A stretch of DNA of 64,000 nucleotides from Roseiarcus sp963820095 (GTDB lineage Bacteria > Pseudomonadota > Alphaproteobacteria > Rhizobiales > Beijerinckiaceae). The position numbers and the translations under genes are program-made. The DNA is taken from NCBI GenBank assembly GCA_963820095.1, contig CAWFZA010000008.1, positions 372,001-436,000 of the forward strand, in the 5' to 3' direction. The notes below the pieces were generated by a model. It was not told where the DNA came from. It was given only the letters and a program-made list of their open reading frames with translations, and searched no databases. Positions 10,095 to 20,011 of the stretch are shown here, in pieces. Numbering within the stretch: the stretch's first letter is position 1; each line of letters begins with the position of its first letter.

Positions 10095-10855
10095 GTCACG
10101 CGCTCCTCGACCGATCCGCTGGTCATCGCCGCCACCAGCCGGTCTACATTGGCGTCCTGCGCTGCGAACCGAGCGACGCGTCGTCCGAGACGAAGAACCT
10201 CGATGCGGTCCGCGACGGCGAGCACCTGGGGCATGTTGTGGCTGATGAGAACGACGGCGATGCCCTGGTCGCGAACCTGCTTGATCAGGTCGAGCACGCG
10301 TCCAGTCTGCACGACACCCAAGGCTGCCGTGGGCTCGTCCATGAAGATGACGCGGTCCGCCCACATCGCGGCGCGCGCAATCGCGACCGACTGACGCTGC
10401 CCGCCGGACAGGGACGACACCGGAGCGCGAGCCGAGCGAAGCCGCACGCCCAGCCGCTCGAATTGTTCGCCGGCCTGCCGGCGCATCGCCGTGCGGTTGA
10501 CGAAGCCGAGCTTGACCTAGCAGGCCCGGCAGGACGATCTCTCGGCCGAGAAACAAATTCTCGAAAGGCGACAGATCGGCGGCAAGAGCGAGATCCTGAT
10601 AGACCGTCGCAATGCCGTGAGCCTGCGCGTCGTTGGGGGAATTGAAGGCGACCGGCTTGCCGGCGACAAGGATCTGCCCCTCGTCCGGTCGGTCCGCGCC
10701 GGAAAGGATCTTCACAAGCGTCGACTTGCCGGCGCCGTTGTCGCCGATAAGCGCGCAGATTTCGCCGGCGTGGACAGCGAAGTCCGCGCCGATCGAGAGC
10801 GCGCACATGCCCGAAGCGGCGACGAGATCGCACGGGCTTCGAGCAGCGGCGCCAT
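10091..10855 (-). CDS. CUT2-type sugar ABC transporter ATP-binding protein, second system (frame-disrupted)
   Basis: A single-domain ATPase of about 254 residues, FrcA-like. It starts MAPLLEARAISRRFG at 10855, overlapping the stop of the small upstream gene (TAATG). Walker A GDNGAGKST, SGADRPDEGQI, the Q-loop VYQDLALA and FENLFLGREIVLPGLLG follow in a different frame. The signature LSGGQRQS, Walker B VIFMDEPTAA and LISHNMPQVL are in a third. At least three base shifts lie between about 10510 and 10840. The domain order and all catalytic motifs are complete after joining. Confidence 0.85.
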
Positions 10856-11163
10856 TAGGGCGAACCTTCGATCGCAAGACCGATGTTGTTCGCGAAAGCG
10901 TTCAATTCGCCATAAGCCGCAGCCGTTAGCGCGGACCAATGCTCGAACGCAGCCTCCGCGCTCGGAAATCGCCAAATCTCGACGGTCTCGAAATCCTGTT
11001 GACCCCGGATATGATAGCGGCCGAGACGCGAGCCGCCCGCGGCGAGCGAAGCGTCCGCCGCCGTCGCCCATGTCTTTTCGTGGGCGGCTTGGGTCGCGGC
11101 GTCGAGCCCGTACCAATGGGGTCTCGGCCTCGCATAATGGATCCAGATGCACGCGCTCATCAT
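10855..11163 (-). CDS. Small conserved-looking hypothetical protein
   Basis: 102 residues starting MMSACIWIHYARPRPHWYGLD. Tandem ATGs at 11163 and 11160 follow directly on the previous stop (TGATGATG), so it is translationally coupled. Aromatic-rich, with WRFPSAEAAFEHWSALTAAAYGE near the middle, which suggests a small alpha/beta (possibly ferredoxin-like dimeric barrel) fold. No catalytic motif is certain. It sits between an unrecognised gene and the CUT2 ATPase in one operon, so it probably acts on or senses the same substrate. Function unknown. Confidence 0.65.
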   Translation of the reverse strand: MMSACIWIHYARPRPHWYGLDAATQAAHEKTWATAADASLAAGGSRLGRYHIRGQQDFETVEIWRFPSAEAAFEHWSALTAAAYGELNAFANNIGLAIEGSP

Positions 11164-11892
11164 CAGTCCGCGTCGGGTTCGATGAAGTCGGCAAGCGGGC
11201 GAAGCCGGCCGACATAGTGTCGCGAGGTCGTGAACTTGAAATCCGCCGCCGCCTCGTGGCCTTGCATCGCGAGGTCGACGGAACCGAGCGAGGGCGCCTC
11301 CCATAGCCCCGCATGATGCCAGCGGCTCGCCCAATCGAGTCGATGCCGCCCAGCAATGTTGATGCCAAGCGCGACGTCGCCCTTGAACGCGACGTCGCAT
11401 TCCTCGTCATAGGCGCGGCGCTCCGCTTTCGTCGCGGCGGACCAGGCGTCATTCCACTCCCAAAGCGCGAGAAAGCCCCAGGAATGATCCGTCCTCGCGC
11501 CGCGACCCTGCACAGTGGAGAATTCCCGCGGACCGAGGAGCCATTCGGTCGCGAACCGGCGCGCCCAGCCTGCCTGCTCGAGACGGACCGTGCCGGCGAG
11601 CGCCGCCGATAAGGAAGGCGCCTCGAAAGCCCCCACCATATCCACGTCGTGCGCGAAACCCGTGTCGAAGACATAGGGCTCGGCCGACGCATTTGGCTCG
11701 AACATCGCGCGCACGGACATGAGCCATCCCTCGGCCTGCAATGTCTGCAAGAGGGTCTTCAGCCGCCGGGCCTGGTCAGCTCCGAAGACGCCGCTCGCGA
11801 GCGGCTGACGCTTCGCGGCGAAGGCGACAAGGCAACGGCCGCTTCGTCTCCGCGGCGGCGAAAACGTCCGTGGCTTCCGTGAGAAGCGTCAT
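11163..11892 (-). CDS. Unrecognised operon protein, about 243 residues (frame-disrupted)
   Basis: The best start is the ATG at 11892 (MTLLTEATDVFAAAETKRPL), overlapping the stop of the BtpA-like gene (ATGA). One base shift near 11835 leads into LVAFAAKRQPLASGVFGADQ, RRLKTLLQTLQAEGW, and then FEPNASAEPYVFDTGFAHDVDMVGAF and WALWEWNDAWSAATKAE-like aromatic blocks. No membrane segment or signal peptide is seen, so it is probably cytoplasmic. I do not recognise the family. Overlapping stop/start junctions on both sides tie it to the importer operon and suggest a metabolic role for the imported compound. Confidence 0.6.
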
Positions 11893-12727
11893 GGCCCATC
11901 CCGGAATTTCGCGACGGCTTTCATCAATTGCTCCACGCGCCGCGGATCGACCGGGTTCCACCAGCGGCCATCGCGCTTGAGCCACTGGCCGACGATCGCT
12001 CCATCGGCCGTCGGAAAGAGCGAGGGAACCAGATCCGCGGTGAGCCCCGATCCGACGATCACAGGCAGGTTCGTGCCGGCTCGAACTTCGGCGACTTCGC
12101 GCGGTTCGGTCGGCGAGCCGGTGCGTGTTCCGCTGGCGATCAGCACGTCGGCGTCAAACCATTCCGCGTCGGTCGCCTGCTCGGCGATGCTGCGGTCCGC
12201 CGTGATCGCGTGCGCTCCGAACTTCACGTGCACGTCGGCGAAGATCGCGACGTCGCCGGCCCGGATGTTCGATCGATAGCGCATGGCTTCGGGCGCGGGA
12301 CCGTTGAGAAACCCCTCGTTCGCCACATAGGCGTTGACCCACTGATTGGCCCGCACCCATCCCGCCCCGACCGCCTTGGCGATTCCAAGCGCCGGGATCA
12401 CCCCGTTGGCGACGCAAGTGATGCCGATCGGATTGGGAACGATCGCCCGCACGGCAAGGCAGGCGGCGGTGAGCGCCGCGACCGTCGACGGCCCGATATG
12501 CTCGGGCCGGGCGAAAGGCATGTCGCTCGCGTTTTCAAGGATGATCCCATCGACCCCGCCTTCCGCATAGCGTCTTCGCATCCGCTTCGGCGGCCGCGTA
12601 GATTTCGCTCATCTTTTGCCCGTCGTAGCGCGGGGCGCCGGGAAGGGCGGGCCAGGTGAATGACGCCGATAATCGGCTTGCGCACGCGAAAGAGCCGCTC
12701 GAGCGCATTTGATTTCGGCGGCAGCAC
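11889..12727 (-). CDS. BtpA/SgcQ-family protein (frame-disrupted)
   Basis: A TIM-barrel-like protein of the BtpA family, which includes cyanobacterial BtpA and enterobacterial SgcQ of a sugar operon. The N-terminal block KPIIGVIHLPALPGAPRYDG has to be joined across frames. It is followed by YAEGGVDGIILENASDMPF, ITCVANGVIPALGIAKAVGAGWVR, VKFGAHAITADRSIAEQA and the phosphate-site-like LPVIVGSGLTADLV and DGAIVGQWLKRDG. Shifts lie near 12660 and 12590. A GTG at 12727 is used as start, but an ATG near 12755 in another frame is possible. It is the first structural gene downstream of the GntR regulator. The biochemical role of this family in sugar operons is not settled. Confidence 0.78.
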
Positions 12728-12772
12728 CTGAGGCTTGGCGTTTGGCGCGCCATCTGGGTTTCGAAAGAGCGG

Positions 12773-13548
12773 TCATTGCGTCCGTTGAGGAGCGCTGTTT
12801 CCAGCGAGTTCGATGATGAAACGATACCGGTCGGCCCGGTAATGCATGATCGCGTATTCGATGGGACGCCCGTCCTCGCGCGTGCGAGCGGCGACGCGCG
12901 ACCAGAAGAGCCGATCCTGGCGCAACCTCGAGTCTGCGCGCCATCGCCGCGTCGGCCAGAGCGGCCTCGATACACTCTCTTGCGCCGGCGATTTCTGCCC
13001 GCAGAATCTGGCCAGCCACGCGTACAGGGACCCGGCGTCGAGCTCCTCCGGCGTGGGCTGCCGGCCGGCCGCGAAGATCCAGGGAGCGAGCCACGACTTC
13101 GGACATGCCGATCGGCTCGTCGTCCGCGAGCAGAAGTCTGCGAATGTAAAAAGCGAGCGCGCCGTCGCCGATCTCAAGCGCTTCGGCGGCTTCTCGCTCT
13201 CGCCGGGGCGCTTTCCGCGCTGAATGTGGAGTAGGAGGGGCGAAGGCCGCGCCTGCGCATATCCTCGGAGAAGCTTGCGAGTTCGTTGACCGGCTGCTCG
13301 ACCTTCGGGGCAAGCACAATCGAACCGCGACCGGACTGCCGCTTGATCAGTCCCTCTTGCCGTAGCCTCTCGAGAGATGCGCGGGCCGTCGCGCGGCTGA
13401 CCTGGAAGGTCGCGTTGATCTCCGTCTCGGAAGGCAACACGTCGCCGGGCCTAAACTCGCCCGTGGCGATGGAACGGCGCAGCCGGTCCGCTATCTGACG
13501 CCAGAGCGGTGACGCGTCAGGCGATAAGTTCCCTTCGTTCCACGACAT
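12773..13548 (-). CDS. GntR/HutC-family (UTRA) transcriptional regulator (frame-disrupted)
   Basis: The N-terminal winged helix-turn-helix of GntR type is intact: PLWRQIADRLRRSIATGEF at about residues 15-33, then LPSETEINATFQVSRATARASL. The UTRA ligand domain follows across frames: GLRPSYSTFSAESAP, EALEIGDGALAFYIRRLLLADDEPIG, PTPEELDAGSLYAWLA, and GRPIEYAIMHYRADRYRFIIEL near the C-terminus, which is the usual UTRA ending. Shifts lie near 13200, 13060 and further downstream. It is divergent from the amidase gene and sits at the head of the minus-strand BtpA and CUT2 genes, so it probably controls both directions. Confidence 0.85.
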
Positions 13549-13554
13549 AATTCG

Positions 13555-13570
13555 ATTGTACGAACGTTAT
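13555..13570 (+). promoter_or_regulatory. Candidate GntR operator, regulator-proximal copy
   Basis: ATTGTACGAACGTTAT lies directly upstream of the GntR gene. A related element, 12 of 16 bases identical, occurs in the opposite orientation 62 bp away, before the amidase gene. Placement in the only divergent promoter of the cluster makes autoregulation plausible. No footprint-level proof is available from sequence. Confidence 0.45.
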
Positions 13571-13631
13571 GGCGTTTCGTCCAGCGGCCGCAGCGAGCCA
13601 GAATTGCCCAAACTTGTGGCTAGTGCAAAAA

Positions 13632-13647
13632 ATATCGTTATAACAAT
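13632..13647 (-). promoter_or_regulatory. Candidate GntR operator, amidase-proximal copy
   Basis: On the minus strand this reads ATTGTTATAACGATAT, matching the 13555 element at 12 of 16 positions. It contains the perfect 8-bp palindrome GTTATAAC (13637-13644), as expected for a dimeric winged-helix repressor. It lies about 90 bp upstream of the amidase start. Confidence 0.45.
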
Positions 13648-13735
13648 GATCTAATTGGAGGCGACCGATCGCGCTTGCCAGTCTCGCAAACATGTGAAAC
13701 GATTAAGTCGACGAGCCGCATCGGTCGCTTGCGCT

Positions 13736-15191
13736 ATGACGAACGTCACAGCCGACCTTGTCAACCTGTTTGCCGAGAGCGACGCGCTTCGTCTGGCGGA
13801 GCTTGTTCGGGAGAAAGAGGTGACGCCGGCGGAATTGACGGAAACCGCGATCCACCTGATCGAGAACTCTGGACCCGAAGCTGAACGCGGTCGTCATCCG
13901 GGATTTCGAACGCGCGAGGGCGCGCGCGGCGGAGGCTCCCCAGAAGGTCCTTTCGGCGGCGTTCCCTATCTCCTTAAGAATATCGGGTCCGGTTGCGAAG
14001 GCCTGCCGCTGACCAACAGTTTGCCGTTTCGGAAAGACTACGTCAGTCCGTCCGACTCCGAGATGGTGCGGAGGATCAAGGCGTCCGGCCTCAACATTCT
14101 CGGGCGCACCAATGTGCCTGAGCAGGGATGGTGCATCGCGACCGAGCCTCGCATGTATGGCCCGACGTTGAACCCTTGGAACACGGCCGTCACCGCCGGC
14201 GGCTCGAGCGGCGGCGCGGTCTCGGCGGTCGCTTCGCGCATGATTCCGATGGCGGAGGCCAGCGACGGCGGTGGATCGATACGCGCGCCTGCCTCATGCT
14301 GCGGAGTCGTGGGGCTCAAGCCGTCGCGAGGACGGATCACTTATGGACCGGACGACGTCGATGTCTGGTTCGGAAGCGTGTCGACATTCGCGGTCACCCG
14401 CTCGGTAAGGGATACGGCGGCGCTTCTGGACGCGACGGCTGTCGTCATGCCCGGAGACCCCTACACGCCTCCGAAGCCCGCGCAGAGCTGGCTCGATTGC
14501 CTTCGCGAGCCAGTGAAGCCGCTCAAGATCGGCTACGCATTGACGCCGCCGTGGGGCGCGCCGTTCGCGCCCGAGGTCACCGATGCAATGACGCAGACGT
14601 TGTCCATTCTACAGGACCTCGGCCATGTCCTGGAAGAGCATGCGATGGTCACCGATCTCGAGGCGGCCTGGCGCGACTATAATCAGATGAACTCCGTCCA
14701 GACTGTCCTCGAATTCGACGAGCATGGCGAAGCTTCTCGGACGAGCCTATTCCGGAGTTCGGAACTGATTGCGTTCAACCGCGCCTGGCTTGCACGCGGG
14801 CGCGGGCTTTCCGGCCGCGACTACGCAGCGAGTGTCGCGGCCGTTCGAAAGGCCAATCAGCGGGTGCAGTCCGAACTGGCGCCGTTCGACGTGTTCCTCA
14901 CGCCGACATTGACCCAGTTGCCCCGCCCGGTCGGATACTGGGACCTGAACGAGCCCGACTTCGACAAATATGTCGCGACATGGACGGACGCGGCGTTTCT
15001 CTTTCCCGTTCAATCTTTCTGGCCTGCCGGCGATATCCGTGCCGGCGACCTGGAGCGAGGACGACATTCCGGTCGGCGTGCAGCTTGTGGGACGCTACGG
15101 CGATGAAGCCACAATTCTTCGCCTCTCCGCGCAGCTCGAGCAAGCGAGACCATGGATCCAGCGCCGTCCATCAATCTGCGCGGGAGCGTAG
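13736..15191 (+). CDS. Amidase (amidase-signature family; frame-disrupted)
   Basis: An amide hydrolase of about 484 residues using the Ser-cisSer-Lys triad. The catalytic Lys region is GVPYLLKN. The glycine/serine-rich signature GGSSGGAVSAVASRMIPMAE and DGGGSIRAPASCCGVVGLKPS carry the serines. The N-terminus (ADLVNLFAESDALRLAELVREKE) starts at the ATG at 13736. A shift near 13875 and another near 15005 break the frame. After the second, FNLSGLPAISVPATW and DIPVGVQLVGRYGDEA complete the family's C-terminal block. It is the first gene of a plus-strand operon with a CUT2 importer, a peptidase and a PfkB kinase, so it presumably opens an amide bond in the imported compound. Confidence 0.85.
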
Positions 15192-15244
15192 GCTCAAGCG
15201 GCGGGGGCATTACAGGGCTAACGACAGAACTTGGGAGAGCCAGC

Positions 15245-16348
15245 ATGCTGAAACGCTTGATACTGACGACCGCGATGTCCTTGGCTGCCCTGTCTTCGGC
15301 CTGGGCCGAGGACAAGCTTCCTGTGACAGGAAAGACGTGCACGGAACTGCTCGCCTTCTATAAAGACCTGCCTTTCACGTCGATTCTGCCGTTGCCCGAT
15401 GGGCCGGTCTCCATCCCCGGAAAGACCGGAGACATCACGGTTGGATTTTCGCAGACGGGCTTCAATCATCCCTGGCGCGTGGCGATGCTGGCCGCCCTTC
15501 AAGCGGAGGCTTGCCGGCACCCGAACATCAAGATCGTCGTCGTCGACGGCAATGTCGACGTCGCCAAGCAGAACAACGACGTGCGCGATCTTCTCGCACG
15601 CGGCGTCGACGCGGTTCTCATGAGCCCCGTCGAATCGGCGGCCCTTGCTCCCGCTGCCCGCGCAGTTTTGTCGGCTGGCCTCCCGCTCATCGTCATGGAT
15701 CGCGACGTGCCGGCCGACAAGACTTTGTTCATCGGGCAGAGCAACGTGACAATGGGGGAAGGCGTCGCCGAAAAAATGGCGAAGGACCTGGGAGGCAAGG
15801 GCAACATTGTCGTCATCACGGGCCTCAAGGGCTCGTCCCCGGCGGTCGACCGCGATAAGGGCATGAAGAACGTCCTTGCCAAATATCCCGACATCAAGAT
15901 TCTGGCGACTGGCGACGGACAATGGATTCGCGACCCGTCGGTCCCGATTATGGAAGACTTCCTGACCGCCTACCCGAAGATCGACGCCGTCTTCTCTCAC
16001 GCCGAGGAATTGGCCTGGGGAGCTCAGCTCGCCATTGCACGTGGCAATCGCTGCAAGGACGGCATCAAGCACTACACGTTCGACGGCTCGAACGCGGGAT
16101 TCAAGGCTGTGAAAGCCGGGACTTTCCAGGCTGACGGGAACTACACCCCCTACATCGCCGATATCGGCCTGAGAGCGGCGATCTACAAGCTCATGGGCAA
16201 GGAGATTCCAGGAGAACAGGCTTATCAGTTTCCGGGTAAGGAGCTCGTCCTTCCTGACAGCCCGACTGTCGTTCAGGCGAATGCCGACCAGTGGATCGGG
16301 CGCGGCTGGGGCGATTTCGAGCCAACCCCGGACCCTTGCAAGAAATAG
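15245..16348 (+). CDS. Periplasmic sugar-binding protein, third CUT2 system
   Basis: An intact 367-residue periplasmic binding protein with signal peptide MLKRLILTTAMSLAALSSAWA. The type-I binding fold is clear: ITVGFSQTGFNHPWRVAML, KIVVVDGNVDVAKQNNDVRDLLARG, DAVLMSPVESAAL, LPLIVMDRDVPADKTLFIG and GNIVVITGLKGSSPAVDRD. Its Cys-containing N-terminal insertion (KTCTELLAFYKDLPF) before the first strand is longer than in RbsB and resembles binding proteins for larger sugars or sugar derivatives. The ligand is unknown. It is followed directly by the ATPase and permease genes. Confidence 0.92.
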   Translation: MLKRLILTTAMSLAALSSAWAEDKLPVTGKTCTELLAFYKDLPFTSILPLPDGPVSIPGKTGDITVGFSQTGFNHPWRVAMLAALQAEACRHPNIKIVVVDGNVDVAKQNNDVRDLLARGVDAVLMSPVESAALAPAARAVLSAGLPLIVMDRDVPADKTLFIGQSNVTMGEGVAEKMAKDLGGKGNIVVITGLKGSSPAVDRDKGMKNVLAKYPDIKILATGDGQWIRDPSVPIMEDFLTAYPKIDAVFSHAEELAWGAQLAIARGNRCKDGIKHYTFDGSNAGFKAVKAGTFQADGNYTPYIADIGLRAAIYKLMGKEIPGEQAYQFPGKELVLPDSPTVVQANADQWIGRGWGDFEPTPDPCKK

Positions 16349-16365
16349 CGCGCACACACCAAGCC

Positions 16366-17883
16366 GTGCCTGAACACGCGGGAGAAGCCGGCGAACGCCA
16401 TCGGCCGCTGGTCCGTGCGGTGGGAGTCGGTAAGGCGTTTGTCGGCAACCGCGTTCTCGAGGGCGTCGATCTCGATGTCTTGCCCGGCGAGGTGCACGCC
16501 ATCGTCGGGGAGAATGGCGCGGGGAAGTCGACGCTCATAAAGATCCTGGGAGGAGTCTATCAGCCAGACGAGGGCCAACTCGTCGTCGACGGCGAAGCGC
16601 GCCGGTTTCGCTCTCCGCGCGAAGCGCTCGCAGCGGGGGTCGTCGTCATCCACCAGGAATTGTCTCTCGCTCCTGGTCTTTCCGCGGAAGAAAATGTTTT
16701 CCTTGGCCGGTTTCCCCGGAATGCGTTCGGCGTGATCGATCGCGGCCTGATGCGAGCTCGGACGCGACAAGTCTTTGAACAGCTGGGCATCACGGTCGCG
16801 CCGCAAGATATCGTCGCAACCCTCAGCATCGCTCAGCAGCAGATGGTTGAGATCGCCAAAGCGATCCTGGCTGATGCCCTCGTTCTCGTTCTCGACGAGC
16901 CAACCGCCGTGCTCGATGAGAACCGGGTTGACATCCTGTTTGCAACGATTGAACGGCTGCGCGCGAAGGGTCTCGGAATCGCGTTTATCTCGCACCACCT
17001 CGAGGAAATCTTCCGTATCGCAGATAAGGTGACGGTGCTTCGGGACGGTCGCGTGACTGGGTCGGCGAAGGTTGCGGAAGTCGATCAGGATTGGCTCGTC
17101 GCGAGAATGATCGGACGCAACTTCACGGCCCATGAACCGCACGCGAGGAGAATTCGACAACCGGCTCTTGCGATCCGGAATCTGTCGGTTCCGGAAGAAC
17201 TGTCCGATGTCACCCTGACGGTGAGTGAGGGCGAGATTGTCGGCTTGGCTGGGCTGGTGGGGGCGGGACGCACGGAGCTGGCGCGCTCGGTCATTGGGCT
17301 CAGCCGTCCTGTATCCGGATCGATCGAAGTATTCGGCCGGGCCGCGAGAATAGGAAGCCCAAACGCGGCAGCCCGACTCGGCATCGCCTACGTGACGGAG
17401 GATCGCAAGGCGCAAGGTCTGCTCCCGAATCGCTCCGTCCGCGAGAACGCCACAATCGCGAATTTGCGTCGGTTTACCCGCTGGGGAATTCTCCGTTTGG
17501 CCGCCGAGGCGCGTTATGCGCGCGACATGGTGAAGCGATTGGACGTGCGGCTCGCAAGTCCGACCGTGGAGATACGCACGCTGAGCGGCGGCAACCAGCA
17601 GAAGGTTCTGATCGGCCGGGCGCTCGCCATCGAGCCGCGGATCCTGCTCCTGGACGAGCCCACCCGCGGCGTGGACATCGGCGCGAAACAGGAGATCTAT
17701 GCGGCGATCGAGCGGCTGGTTGCGGAGGGGATGGCCGTCATGCTGATCTCCTCCGACCTGGAGGAGATCTTGCGCCTTTCGGATCGCGTGGTGGTCCTCC
17801 GCCGTGGGCGGATCGCCGCGACGCTTTCACGAGCCGAGGCCTCGGAGACTGCGATCATGCGAGCCGCGGCGCTTGCGGCCTAG
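16366..17883 (+). CDS. CUT2-type sugar ABC transporter ATP-binding protein, double domain (RbsA/MglA-like)
   Basis: An intact protein of about 505 residues with two fused nucleotide-binding domains. The first has GENGAGKSTLIKILGG at about residue 47, VIHQELSLAPGLSAEENVFLG, and Walker B VLVLDEPTAVLDE. The second has the degenerate P-loop GLVGAGRTELARSVIG, then TEDRKAQGL, LSGGNQQKVLIGRAL and LLLDEPTRGVDIGAKQ, which is the usual RbsA pattern. The GTG at 16366 is chosen because it lies 17 bases after the binding-protein stop; longer upstream starts would overlap that gene. The motif spacing is normal. Confidence 0.92.
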   Translation: MPEHAGEAGERHRPLVRAVGVGKAFVGNRVLEGVDLDVLPGEVHAIVGENGAGKSTLIKILGGVYQPDEGQLVVDGEARRFRSPREALAAGVVVIHQELSLAPGLSAEENVFLGRFPRNAFGVIDRGLMRARTRQVFEQLGITVAPQDIVATLSIAQQQMVEIAKAILADALVLVLDEPTAVLDENRVDILFATIERLRAKGLGIAFISHHLEEIFRIADKVTVLRDGRVTGSAKVAEVDQDWLVARMIGRNFTAHEPHARRIRQPALAIRNLSVPEELSDVTLTVSEGEIVGLAGLVGAGRTELARSVIGLSRPVSGSIEVFGRAARIGSPNAAARLGIAYVTEDRKAQGLLPNRSVRENATIANLRRFTRWGILRLAAEARYARDMVKRLDVRLASPTVEIRTLSGGNQQKVLIGRALAIEPRILLLDEPTRGVDIGAKQEIYAAIERLVAEGMAVMLISSDLEEILRLSDRVVVLRRGRIAATLSRAEASETAIMRAAALAA

Positions 17884-18829
17884 ACCCCGCATCGCGCGCG
17901 GCGCAACGGCCATCGCGCGAACATGGCAGCGCCTGGGGGTGCTTGCCGCGCTAGTCCTGCTTGTCATTGCTGCGTCGTTGTTGTCGCACCGCTTCCTAAC
18001 GGTTCCCAATCTGTTGAACGTGCTACGGCAGGTATCGATCGTGGGCATTCTCGCGATCGGAATGACGTTCGTCATCCTCGCGCGCGGCATCGATCTCTCC
18101 GTAGGGTCAATCCTTGGCATATCGGTGGTGCTGTTCGCCGGTTCGATGGACAGTCGGGGGATGATTGTAGCCATTCCGCTGGGAATGGGCGCGGCGGCGC
18201 TCGCGGGTCTCGTCAACGGCGTCGGCGTCGCCTATGGAGGACTCCCGCCCTTCATCATGACGCTGGGCATGCTGTCGTTCGCGCGTGGGCTCGCTTTCAT
18301 CTACACCGGCGGCACGCCGGTGCCGATCAACAACGAGAGCTTCTACGCGCTCGGCAACGGCTATTTCGCGGGAATTCCAATCCCGGCTCTCATTCTCATT
18401 GCGGCGCTCATCGTCAGCGGCTTCGTCCTCCAACTGACGCCGTTCGGGCGGTCTGTCTACGCCATCGGCTCCAACGAGGAAGCAGCGCGGCTTTCAGGCG
18501 TTCCCGTGAAAGCCTACACGACGCTCGTTTACGTCATCTCCGGCTTTCTGTCGGGGCTAGCGGGCCTCGTTTACGCGTCGCAGCTCAGCATTGGTACGCC
18601 CATCGCCGGCCAAGGGTACGAATTGGACGCGATCGCGGCGGTCGTCGTCGGCGGCACGTCGCTGTTCGGCGGAAAAGGGTCGGTCGCCGGCACATTCCTT
18701 GGCACGCTGATCATTGGGGTGCTCGCGAACATTCTCAATCTGACCGGCGTCGATCCTTTCGTTCAGCAGCTTTTCAAGGGAGCGCTGATCGTGGCGGCGG
18801 TCTTCATCATGAGCCGAACCAAGAGATGA
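17873..18829 (+). CDS. CUT2-type sugar ABC transporter permease, third system
   Basis: A membrane permease of about 318 residues with multiple hydrophobic helices. It carries ARGIDLSVGSILGISVV, FIMTLGMLSFARGLAFIYTG, YAIGSNEEAARLSGVPV and VVVGGTSLFGGKGSVAGTFLG, all typical of RbsC. There is no ATG near the first helix, so I chose the TTG at 17873, which overlaps the ATPase stop. A GTG inside the first helix (near 17938) would truncate it. The stop overlaps the next ATG (ATGATG), so the peptidase gene is coupled. Confidence 0.88.
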   Translation: MRPRPRIARGATAIARTWQRLGVLAALVLLVIAASLLSHRFLTVPNLLNVLRQVSIVGILAIGMTFVILARGIDLSVGSILGISVVLFAGSMDSRGMIVAIPLGMGAAALAGLVNGVGVAYGGLPPFIMTLGMLSFARGLAFIYTGGTPVPINNESFYALGNGYFAGIPIPALILIAALIVSGFVLQLTPFGRSVYAIGSNEEAARLSGVPVKAYTTLVYVISGFLSGLAGLVYASQLSIGTPIAGQGYELDAIAAVVVGGTSLFGGKGSVAGTFLGTLIIGVLANILNLTGVDPFVQQLFKGALIVAAVFIMSRTKR

Positions 18830-20011
18830 TGAGCGACGCCATGAGCCTCGAGGCGGCGCTGAGCGCTCTGCGTCCTCGAGTGGACCGCCACGTCACCTCG
18901 GATCGTGTGCGAAGATATCTCTCGGCGCTTGTGGACACGCCGGCGCCGTCAACCGCTGCAGGCGCCATGCGCGCCCCAGTCCTGAAGTCGCTGCTCGCGG
19001 CCGACGGCGGTTTCGACGCGGGAAGCCTTCGTCTTGATCCGGATTTTTGCGGCGTCGGAAGTCCGGTTATCTTCACCGGCGGCGAGGGAAGCGAGAAGCC
19101 GTTTTGGGCCTTCGCGCATCTCGACACGATCAGCTACCTTGTGCAGCCGGATGAGGGCGGACGCGTTCCGCTCGTTCCCTATTGCGTGCATCTCATGCAG
19201 GAGGGCGAATGCCCCGCGAGCGTGTACCGCTACGATCTTGAATCGAACCGCTATCGCGTGGTCGTCGAGGGCAGAATTGAGTCATCGGCTGGGTCCCCCT
19301 ACTTTAAGGCCACAACTCCGGGGGTCCAGCTTCGACCCGGCGATCGGGTCGCGCCTTTCTCTCCTTTCAAAGATCTAGGGCAGGGCGGCCTCTTTACCGG
19401 CCTCATGGACAACGCCGGCGGCGTTGCGGCGCTGGCCGTCGCCGCGCCAGTTCTCGCGGAAGCGGGCGTCGCAGCCATGCTGGCGTTTCCCGACGAGGAG
19501 GAGGGGCCGGTGGGAGCCGGCAACCAGACGATGTGTCGGGGCAGCGCCCGCATCGCAGGCCTTCTTGCCGCCGCCGAAGCTCGCGATTGTCGCTGATGTC
19601 CAGCAGGGCGGCGGCGATCCGGACGCCGACACGAGGGGAGGCGTTGAAAACTCAACGAGGCTCGGCGGCGGCGCCGTTCTCTCTGAATTCTCGAGCCTCG
19701 CGCGCGGCGCCGTGACGCCTTTCGGACTCTATGGATTGACTCGACGCATGGCGGAGGTGATCGCCGAATTCGGCGTGCGGGTGCAGGAATCGAACAACGC
19801 CTATTCCTCGCGCAGCGACGACGTGAGCGTAATGATGAGGACGCCGAACGTCCTTCTTCTCGGCTATCCTGGGTTCAACCGACATTTTGACCGGGGCTTG
19901 CCGCGCGCGCATCTCGACGACGTGGTCAATCTCGCGAAGGCCGTGGTTTACGCTTCGGTCCTCGGCCCCATTTTCGAACAACGGTGCGCGGCGATGCTTC
20001 GAGACTCGTGA
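18826..20011 (+). CDS. M42/M20-like zinc metallopeptidase (frame-disrupted)
   Basis: A co-catalytic zinc aminopeptidase/deacylase-like protein of about 394 residues. Metal-binding-type motifs are FWAFAHLDTISYL (His-x-Asp), LFTGLMDNAGGVAAL (bridging Asp) and LAFPDEEEGPVGAG (Glu pair). The frame then shifts near 19580 and continues IVADVQQGGGDPDADT, SNNAYSSRSDDVSVM and VLLLGYPGFNRHFDRGLPRAHLDDV, where the last His is expected to bind metal. The start overlaps the permease stop, and the stop overlaps the kinase start (TGATG). With the upstream amidase it suggests the operon processes an amide- or peptide-bearing sugar or nucleoside; the substrate is unknown. Confidence 0.75.
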
